A model generated the notes under the pieces. That model worked only from the letters and a program-made list of their open reading frames with translations. It was not told where the DNA came from and did no database searches. A stretch of DNA of 39,020 nucleotides. It comes from JAUNSR01 sp036655755. Lineage in GTDB: Bacteria > Bacteroidota > Bacteroidia > Bacteroidales > JAUNSR01. Numbering within the stretch: position 1 is the stretch's first letter; each line of letters opens with the position of its first letter. This document shows positions 7,179 through 15,555 of the stretch, piece after piece. The stretch covers positions 1 to 39,020 of the forward strand of contig JAVVPN010000023.1 of NCBI GenBank assembly GCA_036655755.1, read 5' to 3'. The translations under genes and the position numbers were made by a program.

Positions 7179-8783
7179 TCATAACTGATATACCCTGTCA
7201 CAAGAATTGGCCAATGCGGGATGATGAGTTATAAAAATCACAGTCCGGTTGGCCATTTTTGTTTTCAGCCGTTTCAGAAACACCTCCTCCGTAGCCGTAT
7301 CGAGCGCAGAGGTTGGTTCATCCATCACCACCACCTTACCGGGCCGTAAAAGCGCCCGCGCGATAGCGATCCGCTGGGCCTGTCCTTCCGATAATCCCAT
7401 GCCCCGTTCGCCGATCCGCGTATCCAGGCCACCGGGCAATTCGAATACGAATTCAGCCGCAGCCGTATGCAATGCCTCATGCAGCTCAGCCGTCGTTGCC
7501 GACGGATTTCCCATCAAGAGATTCTGGCGGATGGTTGTACCGAATAACGTATTTCCCTGCGGAACATAAATAAAGTGATTGCGGGTAAGCGATGAAACCG
7601 GATGAATCTCGTTCCCGTTCGATAAATTGATTTTTCCGGCCGAGGGAGTGACCAATCCGAGCAACAACCGAAGCAAAGTGGTTTTTCCCACTCCCGTTTC
7701 ACCCGTGATAGCTGTCATGGTATCGGGTGGAAACACCATGTTCACATTTGTCAACACTTCTTTTTCGGCTTTGTACGAAAAGCTCACATTTTCCATCGAT
7801 ACGGTGATGTCTCCCTTCATACCCACAAAATCACCTTCCGGCTCACGCACCAATTCATTTAATTCGGCGATACGCTCGGATGCCGTAAGCGTGCTGATTA
7901 CTCCGGGTATCAACCGCAACAAATCGAGTGAGGGATTTTGTATTTTATTAGCTAGTTGAAGAAATGCCGTCATGGTACCGAAAGTAATCACTCCGTCACG
8001 AATCTGCACGCTACCCCATATAAAAGCGATTAATCCGCCACAGGCGAATCCGCTCCAGATTAGCGATTGCGAAAATATCGAGATATTACCTCTGCGACAA
8101 ATCTGTCCGTAAAGTCGTTGCTGTATCGATTCGAGGCGATTGATCTGTCGGGGCACATATTCGAGTGTCTTTAAAACCGTGCGATGGGTAAAACTTTCCT
8201 GCATCAATGAATGCAGGCGGCTTTCTGTTTTCTTGATCTCTTTTGAAAAAAAACGCATTTTACGATAGTACGTCTTACTCAGCAACAGAAACAGAGGGGT
8301 AATCAACAATAACGTAACAGCTAACCCTTTATTCAACCAATACAAGTAAAAAAAAGCTGCTCCCAATTCGACCGAAGTCAATAAGATGCGCGGCAACGTA
8401 TTTACTAACAAGCGCACAATTTCACTATTCTCCTGCATCACCCGGGTCATCAGATCGCCGGTCGGAAAACGCTCTGCCTGATTCCATGCACTCTTCATCA
8501 GATTATCGAAAATGCGGCTGCGCAGCGTATTCGAAAGAGAACTTTGTAACCGGATGGTAAGCCATTGATTGACCGGATGTAAAATCAGCTGGATAAGCAA
8601 TAAACCCGCCGTAATAAGAGCGGCATGCAAAAAGTCCGCATCCAGATCGCCGGTCGCTATATCGATCACCCTTTTGGATGCCCAGATAAATCCCAGCGAC
8701 ACAAGAACCGAACAAACTCCAAGCAAAGCCGAGAGCAGGATACGCCCCCGATAACCGTTCGATGCCTTTAAAATATATTTCAT
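7179..8783 (-). CDS. ABC exporter (fused membrane and ATPase domains), RiPP-type operon
   Basis: At 534 residues this is a half-transporter of the exporter (type IV) class. Residues 1-300 contain the membrane domain with about six helices; the ATPase domain has Walker A GETGVGKTT (361-369), the Q-loop region 'YVPQGNTLFGTTIRQNL', signature GLSEGQAQR (about 463-471), Walker B VVVMDEPTS (484-492) and the H-loop ITHH (518-521). It lacks an N-terminal C39 peptidase domain, so it would not cut a leader itself. Its start overlaps the nucleotidyltransferase stop by 4 nt (ATGA), indicating translational coupling. It is the last gene of the five-gene operon; the cargo is inferred to be a small peptide or modified peptide but is not shown. 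Confidence 0.9.
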   Translation of the reverse strand: MKYILKASNGYRGRILLSALLGVCSVLVSLGFIWASKRVIDIATGDLDADFLHAALITAGLLLIQLILHPVNQWLTIRLQSSLSNTLRSRIFDNLMKSAWNQAERFPTGDLMTRVMQENSEIVRLLVNTLPRILLTSVELGAAFFYLYWLNKGLAVTLLLITPLFLLLSKTYYRKMRFFSKEIKKTESRLHSLMQESFTHRTVLKTLEYVPRQINRLESIQQRLYGQICRRGNISIFSQSLIWSGFACGGLIAFIWGSVQIRDGVITFGTMTAFLQLANKIQNPSLDLLRLIPGVISTLTASERIAELNELVREPEGDFVGMKGDITVSMENVSFSYKAEKEVLTNVNMVFPPDTMTAITGETGVGKTTLLRLLLGLVTPSAGKINLSNGNEIHPVSSLTRNHFIYVPQGNTLFGTTIRQNLLMGNPSATTAELHEALHTAAAEFVFELPGGLDTRIGERGMGLSEGQAQRIAIARALLRPGKVVVMDEPTSALDTATEEVFLKRLKTKMANRTVIFITHHPALANSCDRVYQL

Positions 8784-9880
8784 ATCCTCGGGGTATTTCG
8801 CAATAACTGCACATTACGTATTACATAATGAATCGGCAACCATACGGTTTCCGAAGGACTTAGCCGGAAAAAACGAACGGCACGCTTCATCACTTTCTGC
8901 GCCGTATGCCATTTTCCCAACCATTTTCCTGCCGGCCGGACACCCGAATGATGATAGTTACCAAAATTACCACCCTCCATTATGTCTTCAAAAAGCCATT
9001 CGCTCATCGCGTCAGCTACATAATCATAGGGAACCTGCGACGGACGCAATCCTAAATATTCTACCTGAATCTGGGCAAAAGCGTTGGCAAACCGACGCAA
9101 ACCGGTCTGATCAATCAGCAGCCCCAACCGTTCCCGATTTATCTGATTCGCATGATATGATGCATAAAGCGCCCAATCGCAAAACTGTCGCAACCCGATT
9201 CCGCCGGTAATGAGATGCGAAAAGATATGCAACATCATATACATCAGGTTTACTTCAGGAGGCAGCCCCTGTACATGTATTTTATCTATTTGCAATGCCT
9301 CATGATTACGTTCCGCCATACATTGGGCCATGTGATCTTGCAACCGCCGATTGGAAAGGGGACGGTGCATTTCGCTCAATCCGTCGTGAAACTCAAGGTG
9401 CGCCCCCTGCCACTCCACACTGATATGTTTTACAGATTCAGCAACCGTAAGCCCCTGTTCGGCAATCCAGGCACACGCTTTACTGTAATCGGCAGGAGCC
9501 GGAAAATAGAGATCGATATCTCCCGATTGGCGACGCAACGGATTGGGATAAAAAGATGCCTGTCCCTGTCCTTTCAACAAGAAGAAACGCACATTACACC
9601 TCTCCATTTCCTGCGAAAACGCTCCCAGTACACGATTCAGCAACTGGTTGTTTTGCTCAATTTTCTGAACTGTCATAAACCACTTTAACCGAAGTGAGCG
9701 ATCCGGTTGCAAATGCGAAGGCAGGGTGCTCATCGCATCATAAATGATACCAATCAATGCCTGACGTACGGCATATTGGTAAATCTGATTCCAGTCGCGG
9801 GCGGATATCCCCTCAAAAAGTAACGGATCGGCAGATTTATTCCACAGTCCACATTGCAGCAAATGAAAAAACAAGGTCAT
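8780..9880 (-). CDS. Nucleotidyltransferase-fold protein (NTP_transf_5-like), RiPP-type operon
   Basis: This 366-residue protein carries the hallmarks of the uncharacterised nucleotidyltransferase family NTP_transf_5: RFFLLKGQGQASFY (about 98-111), then 'RRQSGDIDLYFPAP' with the GDIDLY metal motif at 120-125 (Asp121 and Asp123 as candidate metal ligands), followed by an all-helical C-terminal part. Relatives accompany lasso-peptide and other RiPP clusters, where they sit beside HPr-kinase-like modification enzymes; some polysaccharide loci also contain them. The reaction here is not known. It sits 14 nt after the PqqD-like gene and overlaps the exporter gene by 4 nt. Confidence 0.85.
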   Translation of the reverse strand: MTLFFHLLQCGLWNKSADPLLFEGISARDWNQIYQYAVRQALIGIIYDAMSTLPSHLQPDRSLRLKWFMTVQKIEQNNQLLNRVLGAFSQEMERCNVRFFLLKGQGQASFYPNPLRRQSGDIDLYFPAPADYSKACAWIAEQGLTVAESVKHISVEWQGAHLEFHDGLSEMHRPLSNRRLQDHMAQCMAERNHEALQIDKIHVQGLPPEVNLMYMMLHIFSHLITGGIGLRQFCDWALYASYHANQINRERLGLLIDQTGLRRFANAFAQIQVEYLGLRPSQVPYDYVADAMSEWLFEDIMEGGNFGNYHHSGVRPAGKWLGKWHTAQKVMKRAVRFFRLSPSETVWLPIHYVIRNVQLLRNTPRI

Positions 9881-9894
9881 AGAAAAAAGAGGTA

Positions 9895-10161
9895 TTAAAT
9901 AATGCAGGCCTTCTGCATCGCTTCAAAAAACGACACACTGTCACGTAATGCGGTAGGCTCATCCACATCATATGCTTCCAGCAATAAAGCGGCAATATCA
10001 TTCGTATCGAAATCCGTCGCCTCGAGTTTGCGCCAAAGGTAAGCACCTGTATCATTCAGACTGATCACTTTCGAAAAATCTGTATTTTCAAGACCCTGAG
10101 CCACCACTACATATTCGTCCCCTACCGGACATAATTTAAAGCCGTCTTTAATTCGCGCCAT
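9895..10161 (-). CDS. PqqD-like RiPP recognition element protein
   Basis: This 88-residue protein has the PqqD fold pattern: an N-terminal strand region 'FKLCPVGDEYVVVAQGL', then 'FSKVISLNDTGAYLWRKLE' (the conserved LNxTGAxxW segment at about 35-43), then the helical 'DIAALLLEAYDVDEPTALRDSVSFFEAM' region. Stand-alone PqqD-like proteins (RRE domains) bind the leader peptide of ribosomally made peptides and present it to modifying enzymes. It sits 12 nt after the S26-type peptidase gene and 14 nt before the nucleotidyltransferase gene. No precursor is visible here, so its peptide partner is unknown. Confidence 0.9.
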   Translation of the reverse strand: MARIKDGFKLCPVGDEYVVVAQGLENTDFSKVISLNDTGAYLWRKLEATDFDTNDIAALLLEAYDVDEPTALRDSVSFFEAMQKACII

Positions 10162-10173
10162 CTTATTAACGTT

Positions 10174-10659
10174 TTATTTTTGATTTAATCTTTCTGTTAT
10201 ACAATACGGAGCTTCGAATAATCTGAATATCCGAAGCAAATAACGCCGCACAGGCAATAAAACATGCCAGCAACGAGCATACAATAGCCAACGGGCAGCA
10301 TAAAAATTCACCGTTTTCCCGTTTCGCACTCCATTAAAAACAACTGCCTTTACATCGGCCGTATTACAATATTCAACACCTTTTACATTTCCATCCCCCA
10401 TCAACGTCAGACGTCCGGCATATCGGTTTATGATACGGTGTAACACATATCGGTTTTCATCCGGCAAATAAGCCATCACAATCATTCCTGCATGCAAGTC
10501 TTCCTCGCGAAAAGGCGACAAAACCACTTCATCGCGCCCACCGTATAAAAAAGGGATCATGCTCCGCCCCTTTACACGCAGTTTCACATGTTCACCCTCG
10601 GCTACCAGCCCAAGCACCTGTGGAAGCAAAATATGATTCGGAATACTTTTTCTAACCAT
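10174..10659 (-). CDS. S24/S26-type (SipW-like) signal peptidase homologue
   Basis: This 161-residue protein has the S26 peptidase signature: GRSMIPFL with the presumed nucleophile Ser33, the 'YVLHRIINR' block with His74 in place of the Lys of classical type I signal peptidases, and LMGDGN (Asp89), the pattern of the SipW/SEC11 (Ser-His) subclass. It has no clear N-terminal membrane anchor. A hydrophobic and basic C-terminal stretch (about 115-150, WLLYARCWHVLLPVRRYLLRI) could associate with the membrane. Its position between an HPr-kinase-like gene and a PqqD-like gene suggests a leader peptidase for a small peptide (inference). The spacing is 3 nt from the upstream gene and 12 nt to the next. 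Confidence 0.8.
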   Translation of the reverse strand: MVRKSIPNHILLPQVLGLVAEGEHVKLRVKGRSMIPFLYGGRDEVVLSPFREEDLHAGMIVMAYLPDENRYVLHRIINRYAGRLTLMGDGNVKGVEYCNTADVKAVVFNGVRNGKTVNFYAARWLLYARCWHVLLPVRRYLLRIFRLFEAPYCITERLNQK

Positions 10660-10662
10660 ATT

Positions 10663-11526
10663 TTAAAGCAATGAATAAGACAATTCAACCGCACTCCGAT
10701 CCGGCAAACACTCCAATTGAGCCACTTTACTTTTAGCGGCAATCAGTGCGATTGTCTGACAAGTATCATCATGCACCTGCTTATCCCACACCATGTTACT
10801 GCAAGAAGGCAACAAGGCGGCAAAAGCATGCGAAGCAGGCAGTCGCACCAACCGGTTTTCGGGCGCTTGTTTTAAACGTACAAAAGCGGATATTTTTACA
10901 GAATGGTTGCGATAGCATGGAGTTTTGCCGCTCCAGGGAGAGCCAAACACCCGTATATCGCCATTCGGCAGCATGCGCACAACCGGGTTATCATCATTCA
11001 GCAGAGAGGCATTCGGCACATGGTCGAGCCATAAACGCGAATGCGTACTTTTTCCCGTACCGCTTTTTCCTAAAAACAACATTCCCTTTCCATCCGATTC
11101 GATAACCGACGCGTGCATCATCAACGTATGTGATGCCGAGGCCGCAAAACTGTATGCCATCATCAGAAAATAATTCAGGAAATACCCACTTGCATCCTCC
11201 TGTGGAGAAACAGAGGTATGAATTGTCTGCCAGTTGTCAAAGCTCTCCATCATTTCAGTCGTACCAAGTTGCAGATCGGTCAGTGTTACAAAATACCCTC
11301 GTTCTGTGCGATACATACTGCACATTGAACCTTCCCACGAAAAAGAACGCATCTCCTCTCCATGTTGCGCCAATGAATGGTTTACCGATAAAGTAAAAAG
11401 GATGTCTGAAGGCTTTTCCGCGATATGGCGAAAAGGTTGAAAAGAAGGTAATAAACCGTCGATCATTTCCGGACATTGAGTTTTTATTGCCAGAACATGA
11501 TCAGCAATCTTATAATACAGATACAT
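10663..11526 (-). CDS. HPr-kinase-like protein, first gene of the RiPP-type operon
   Basis: This 287-residue protein resembles the C-terminal kinase domain of HPr kinase/phosphorylase and the lasso-peptide kinases. It has a P-loop GKSGTGKS at 153-160, LLNDDNPVV (175-183) with acidic residues in the position of the kinase catalytic segment, and GSPWSGKTPCYRN (195-207). Residues 1-135 are a variable N-terminal part with no domain I recognise. It is too long for a bare kinase domain, and no PTS genes are nearby, so a role in carbon-catabolite control is unlikely. In related clusters such proteins phosphorylate the peptide C-terminus; that is an inference here. The ATG at 11526 is the first start of the frame, and the S26-type gene follows after 3 nt. 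Confidence 0.8.
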   Translation of the reverse strand: MYLYYKIADHVLAIKTQCPEMIDGLLPSFQPFRHIAEKPSDILFTLSVNHSLAQHGEEMRSFSWEGSMCSMYRTERGYFVTLTDLQLGTTEMMESFDNWQTIHTSVSPQEDASGYFLNYFLMMAYSFAASASHTLMMHASVIESDGKGMLFLGKSGTGKSTHSRLWLDHVPNASLLNDDNPVVRMLPNGDIRVFGSPWSGKTPCYRNHSVKISAFVRLKQAPENRLVRLPASHAFAALLPSCSNMVWDKQVHDDTCQTIALIAAKSKVAQLECLPDRSAVELSYSLL

Positions 11527-11689
11527 AAAACAGAGATTTTGAATCGATTAAGCCGAAGAGATGATGAATAGCTTAAGCATTTTTATTAGTCCACTAAAAT
11601 AAACACTTTTTTTAAATTATGCGCTCTAAATCGGGACACAAATGCAACTAACTTTCTAATCCGTTTGTTCTTAAATAAAAAGATAGTTT

Positions 11690-12892
11690 ATGGTTCGGGA
11701 GTTGATAATCTTATTCGCCTTTTTAGTTGTAGTCAGTTATATTATCAATGTATTCAGCCAGAAAATAAAAGTTCCGGCCGTTATTTTCCTGTTAGCCATC
11801 GGTACATTTCTTCGTTTCCTCGCCATTCGTTTTAAAATACCATTGCCCGATCTCACTTCCTACCTGATGTTTATGGGTGGTATCAGTTTGATACTCGTTG
11901 TACTGGAGGGATCAATGGAATTAAGATGGGCTCCCGAAAAAAACAAGCTGATTCTGCGCATGTTCCTTTTATGCATCCTCCCGATGCTGTTTTTCAGTTT
12001 TGCCGGGGCGTGGCTTATCACCCTCTTTCAAAAAGTATCCTATCAGCAAGCCCTTTACAACCTCATTCCATTTTCCATTATCAGCAGCGCCGTCGCCATT
12101 CCTGCAACCCACATATTGGCGGCAAGGCCACGCGAACAGATCATCTACGAAAGCAGTTTTTCGGATATCATGGGTATTCTGTTTTTTGATTTTGTAATTC
12201 AGGACAGAGGGAAATTATTAGAAGAAACCGGTATATTCCTGTTACAGTTGGGAGGGACGTTTGTACTTACCGTTCTTGCCACCATTTTTATCGCGTGGCT
12301 ATTGGGCTTTTTACCCAAGGGGGTGCGATTTATTCCCATTATCGCCAATCTGGTGCTGATATTTGAGGTATCCGAGTTTTTCAATTTACCCGGCTTAATA
12401 TTCATCTTTGTTTTTGGCTTGTTCCTGGGTAATTTGTCTCGGTTTACCCGGATGAAACCAATGCGGCGCATCCATCCCGATCGGATTAAAGCCAACTTCG
12501 AAGAGTTTCACAACATCGTTTCGGAAGCCAATTTTTTAGTCCGCTCCTTTTTCTTCCTTCTGTTGGGATTCTTCATCAATCCGCTTCATCTGCTTTCTCT
12601 CAAAACGATATTCTGGGCGATCGGTATTCTTGTTTTCATATATGCAGTCCGGGCGCTATTCCTCAAGTTGTTAGGCGTCAGTCTGCTGCCGAACCTGTTT
12701 TTCGCGCCGCGCGGATTGGTTTCTATCTTATTATTCTTATATATTCCTCTTCATCAATTACTTCCGGAAGTTACTCTGAACCTGGTTATTCAGGTAGTTA
12801 TCTTATCAACAGTTGTGATGGCAATCGGCGGATTTGTTCGCACTAAAAAACAAGAAGAAGAATCTCTTCCCGAAGTAGATCCCGGCACATAA
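11690..12892 (+). CDS. CPA-family cation/proton antiporter
   Basis: This 400-residue protein is a 10-13 helix membrane protein of the monovalent cation:proton antiporter (Na_H_Exchanger) class. Visible landmarks are helix 1 'LIILFAFLVVVSYIINVF', the 'GISLILVVLEGSMEL' segment, the S-S-A-V-A-I-P-A unwound region near residue 150 (FSIISSAVAIPATHI), and 'FFAPRGLVSILLFLYIP' near the C-terminus. It lacks the RCK/TrkA-N domain of KefB-type proteins, and the hydrophilic tail is short (KKQEEESLPEVDPGT). It exchanges Na+ or K+ for protons at the inner membrane; the ion is not deducible. It is divergent from the HPr-kinase-like operon and followed 92 nt later by the Na/Pi cotransporter. Confidence 0.85.
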   Translation: MVRELIILFAFLVVVSYIINVFSQKIKVPAVIFLLAIGTFLRFLAIRFKIPLPDLTSYLMFMGGISLILVVLEGSMELRWAPEKNKLILRMFLLCILPMLFFSFAGAWLITLFQKVSYQQALYNLIPFSIISSAVAIPATHILAARPREQIIYESSFSDIMGILFFDFVIQDRGKLLEETGIFLLQLGGTFVLTVLATIFIAWLLGFLPKGVRFIPIIANLVLIFEVSEFFNLPGLIFIFVFGLFLGNLSRFTRMKPMRRIHPDRIKANFEEFHNIVSEANFLVRSFFFLLLGFFINPLHLLSLKTIFWAIGILVFIYAVRALFLKLLGVSLLPNLFFAPRGLVSILLFLYIPLHQLLPEVTLNLVIQVVILSTVVMAIGGFVRTKKQEEESLPEVDPGT

Positions 12893-12937
12893 TTGCAACA
12901 GGTTTGAAATACATATTACATAACTATGTTTTTTTAC

Positions 12938-12945
12938 TATTTTTG
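12938..12945 (+). promoter_or_regulatory. Promoter -7 element for the Na/Pi cotransporter
   Basis: TATTTTTG matches TAnnTTTG. Transcription would begin near 12952, which places the frame's first ATG (12904) upstream of the transcript and supports the ATG at 12985 as the real start. Confidence 0.5.
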
Positions 12946-12984
12946 CACCGGATTCAGCAATCAATGCTTATTAATTATTATTTA

Positions 12985-14793
12985 ATGGATTATTCGATTT
13001 TAGATTTTCTTACCCTCATTGGTGCAGTCGGGATGTTTCTGTACGGAATGAAACTAATGAGTGAAGGGTTACAGAAAGTGGCAGGCGACCGTCTGCGAAA
13101 TATTCTGGCAGTTATGACCAACAACCGGTTTACCGGGACCTTGACAGGTATTTTCGTTACAGCACTCGTCCAAAGTTCATCAGCAACTACCGTGATGGTA
13201 GTTAGCTTTGTAAACGCCGGCTTACTCAGCCTGGGCCAATCCATGGCAGTCATCATGGGAGCCAACGTCGGCACTACCGTTACAGCCTGGGTAATTGCGC
13301 TTTTCGGCTTTAAGGTAAATGTTTCCTTATTCGTGCTGCCGATGATCGGCTTGGCACTCCCCTTCTTTCTTTCCGAAAAAAGCAAACGCAACTCGATGGG
13401 CGAATTTCTGCTCGGCTTCGCGTTTCTGTTTATGGGACTTGAGTATCTGAAAAATTCTGTTCCCGACCTAAAAGCAAATCCTGAAATCTTTGCTGTCCTT
13501 ACCGAATATACACAATTAGGATATTTCTCAATTCTGATATTCATGGCCATCGGAGCATTGCTCACCATGGTGGTGCAAGCATCGAGCGCAACTCTGGCCA
13601 TCGCACTGATTATGTGTAGTAAAGGGTGGATTTCGTTTGAAATTGCCGCAGCCATGATACTCGGTGGGAATATCGGTACCTGTATCACCCCGATTATAGC
13701 CTCCATCTCGGGGAATGTATCCGCAAAACGCGCTGCCATGGGCCATTTCCTGTTCAACTTTCTGGGCACCGTGTGGGTGATGGTTCTTTATTATCCGTTT
13801 ATCCGCCTCATCGTATGGCTATCAACCAATTACGGACCGGGCAGTCCCGAAGCACTGATCAATTATGTCAATACCACCGATCCGGTACTGATCAATCAAT
13901 TAAACGACGGAAGCCTCGATATTAGCAACTCAGCCAACAAAGAGCTTCAAGGGGCTTTCAGCCAGATGCAGTTCAGCGTATCGTATGCCCTTTCTCTATT
14001 CCATACCATTTTTAATGTAATCAATCTGCTCATCATGATCTGGTTTACCAACGGATACGTTTATCTCGTAACCAAACTGGTGAAAAGCAAAGCACATGAG
14101 GAGGAAGAGTTCCAGTTACGTTATATTTCGTCGGGAGTGATCGATTCTTCCGAAATGAGCCTTATACAGGTAAAAAACGAAACACAGGTGTTCAGCGAAC
14201 GTACCCAAAGAATGTTTAACCTTACCAGGGATCTGCTTAAGGAGAAAGAGAATAGCGAATCATTTCTGAAACTGTATGAGCGCATTGAAAAATATGAAAA
14301 GGTAAGCGACCGCATGGAACTCGAAATTGCCAATTACCTCAATCATCTTTCTTCGGCAAATATCAGCTCGGGAGGCGAAAACAAGATCCGGGCAATGTTT
14401 AAGGTGGTTGATGAGATTGAAAGCATCGGCGACAGCTGTTATCACCTGGCCCGCACCATGAACCGCAAATCAGAAATGTGCGCCACCTTTACGCCCGAAA
14501 TTCAGCAAAACATCGATCAGATGTTTAAACTGACTCACGAAGCGTTAGAGCATATGAATTATGTGATTCACAAAAATGATATGCCTGAATCAGACCTCAA
14601 CAAAGCCTATAACAAGGAGGATGAGATCAATAATTTCAGAAATCAGCTTCGCAACAACAACATCGACGACATCAACAAAGATTCATACGGCTATCTTTCG
14701 GGAATCTTCTATATGGATATCGTATCAGAATGTGAAAAGATTGGCGACTATGTAATTAATGTACTCGAAGCATTAAAGGAGAAACGCCATTAA
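12985..14793 (+). CDS. Na/Pi cotransporter family protein with PhoU-like tail
   Basis: The frame is open from 12904, but the ATG at 12985 (MDYSILDFLTLIG) is chosen because the promoter box is at 12938-12945 and because family members begin close to this hydrophobic stretch; the product is 602 residues. The two inverted membrane repeats of the family are visible: 'TALVQSSSATTVMVVSFVNAGLL' and 'MVVQASSATLAIALIMCSKGW', each with the QSSSA/QASSA substrate motif, and 'MGANVGTTVTAWVIALFG' and 'LGGNIGTCITPIIASISG'. The C-terminal 200 residues are a PhoU-like helical domain. It imports phosphate with Na+ across the inner membrane. A strong terminator follows at 14807-14852. Confidence 0.92.
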   Translation: MDYSILDFLTLIGAVGMFLYGMKLMSEGLQKVAGDRLRNILAVMTNNRFTGTLTGIFVTALVQSSSATTVMVVSFVNAGLLSLGQSMAVIMGANVGTTVTAWVIALFGFKVNVSLFVLPMIGLALPFFLSEKSKRNSMGEFLLGFAFLFMGLEYLKNSVPDLKANPEIFAVLTEYTQLGYFSILIFMAIGALLTMVVQASSATLAIALIMCSKGWISFEIAAAMILGGNIGTCITPIIASISGNVSAKRAAMGHFLFNFLGTVWVMVLYYPFIRLIVWLSTNYGPGSPEALINYVNTTDPVLINQLNDGSLDISNSANKELQGAFSQMQFSVSYALSLFHTIFNVINLLIMIWFTNGYVYLVTKLVKSKAHEEEEFQLRYISSGVIDSSEMSLIQVKNETQVFSERTQRMFNLTRDLLKEKENSESFLKLYERIEKYEKVSDRMELEIANYLNHLSSANISSGGENKIRAMFKVVDEIESIGDSCYHLARTMNRKSEMCATFTPEIQQNIDQMFKLTHEALEHMNYVIHKNDMPESDLNKAYNKEDEINNFRNQLRNNNIDDINKDSYGYLSGIFYMDIVSECEKIGDYVINVLEALKEKRH

Positions 14794-14806
14794 TCAGTAT
14801 ATTTAT

Positions 14807-14852
14807 CCCCTGTTAACCGGATTAATTTCGGCTGACAGGGGATTTTTATTTT
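14807..14852 (+). terminator. Intrinsic terminator of the Na/Pi cotransporter gene
   Basis: CCCCTGT (14807-14813) pairs with ACAGGGG (14835-14841), followed by ATTTTTATTTT. The 21-nt loop is large, but the GC-rich stem and T tract are convincing. Confidence 0.8.
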
Positions 14853-14880
14853 GATATGTCTGATTAAAATATTTAAGAAT

Positions 14881-15501
14881 ATGAAGAAACAACACCTTAT
14901 TGCTGTTGCCATTTGCGGCCTCACGCTGTTCTCATTTACCGCAGAGGCACAATCCCTAAAAAACCTGCTTAACTCATCGGCTGTTAAAGATGCCGTAACC
15001 GCCGTAACCGGAGGCAAAACACTTTCCGCAACCAATCTGGCCGGTACATGGACCTATGTTACCCCGACTGTTAAGCTGGAAAGTGATAATGTGCTTACAA
15101 ATGCAGCCGGTACCCTGGCTACTGCCGAAATGAAGAAAAAACTGGAAGAAATCTGCTCGAAAGTGGGTATTACGAAAAACGCTTTCAATTACACATTTAA
15201 TGCCGACAGCACGTTTACCAGTGTGATAAAAGGAAAAACGCTGCAAGGCACCTATTCGATAGACAAAGCAAACAATACGCTGGAGCTGCACTACGGCCGA
15301 TTCGAAAACTTGCGCCTCACCACGCTCAAAGCGCAACCGGTAATTACAGCCGATCAACTCTCTCTTCTTTTCGAAGCCGACAAACTACTCGATTTTCTAA
15401 GCAAAATATCGGCCATGTCTGACAATACCACCCTCAAAACCGTTAGCCAACTTGCTCAGCAATATGACGGAATGTTGCTTGGATTTGAGCTGCATAAATA
15501 A
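14881..15501 (+). CDS. DUF4923-family exported lipocalin-like protein
   Basis: The start is taken at ATG 14881 (MKKQHLIAVAICGLTLFSF), ten codons into the open frame, because this gives a normal Sec signal peptide (cleavage after AEA, about residue 22); the preceding codons are upstream sequence near the terminator. The mature part, about 185 residues, includes 'ATNLAGTWTYVTPTVKLESD' and 'LQGTYSIDKANNTLELHYG', alternating strands of a small beta-barrel typical of the Bacteroidales DUF4923 family. The function is unknown. No lipobox is seen, so a periplasmic protein is likely. Confidence 0.8.
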   Translation: MKKQHLIAVAICGLTLFSFTAEAQSLKNLLNSSAVKDAVTAVTGGKTLSATNLAGTWTYVTPTVKLESDNVLTNAAGTLATAEMKKKLEEICSKVGITKNAFNYTFNADSTFTSVIKGKTLQGTYSIDKANNTLELHYGRFENLRLTTLKAQPVITADQLSLLFEADKLLDFLSKISAMSDNTTLKTVSQLAQQYDGMLLGFELHK

Positions 15502-15555
15502 TCATTTGCATCCTATTTCTTTCGCTCCTTTCTCATACCTTGTTGAATGTTAGCC

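Noticed and set aside
10663..11526. True HPr kinase/phosphorylase of carbon control.
   Set aside because: No HPr or PTS genes nearby, and the operon context is that of a peptide-modification system.
12904..12984. Earlier start of the Na/Pi cotransporter at 12904.
   Set aside because: It would lie upstream of the -7 box at 12938-12945, and the added residues do not fit the family.
12990..13769. A 259-codon antisense frame inside the Na/Pi cotransporter.
   Set aside because: Composition is that of a shadow of the membrane protein; no ribosome site or domain.
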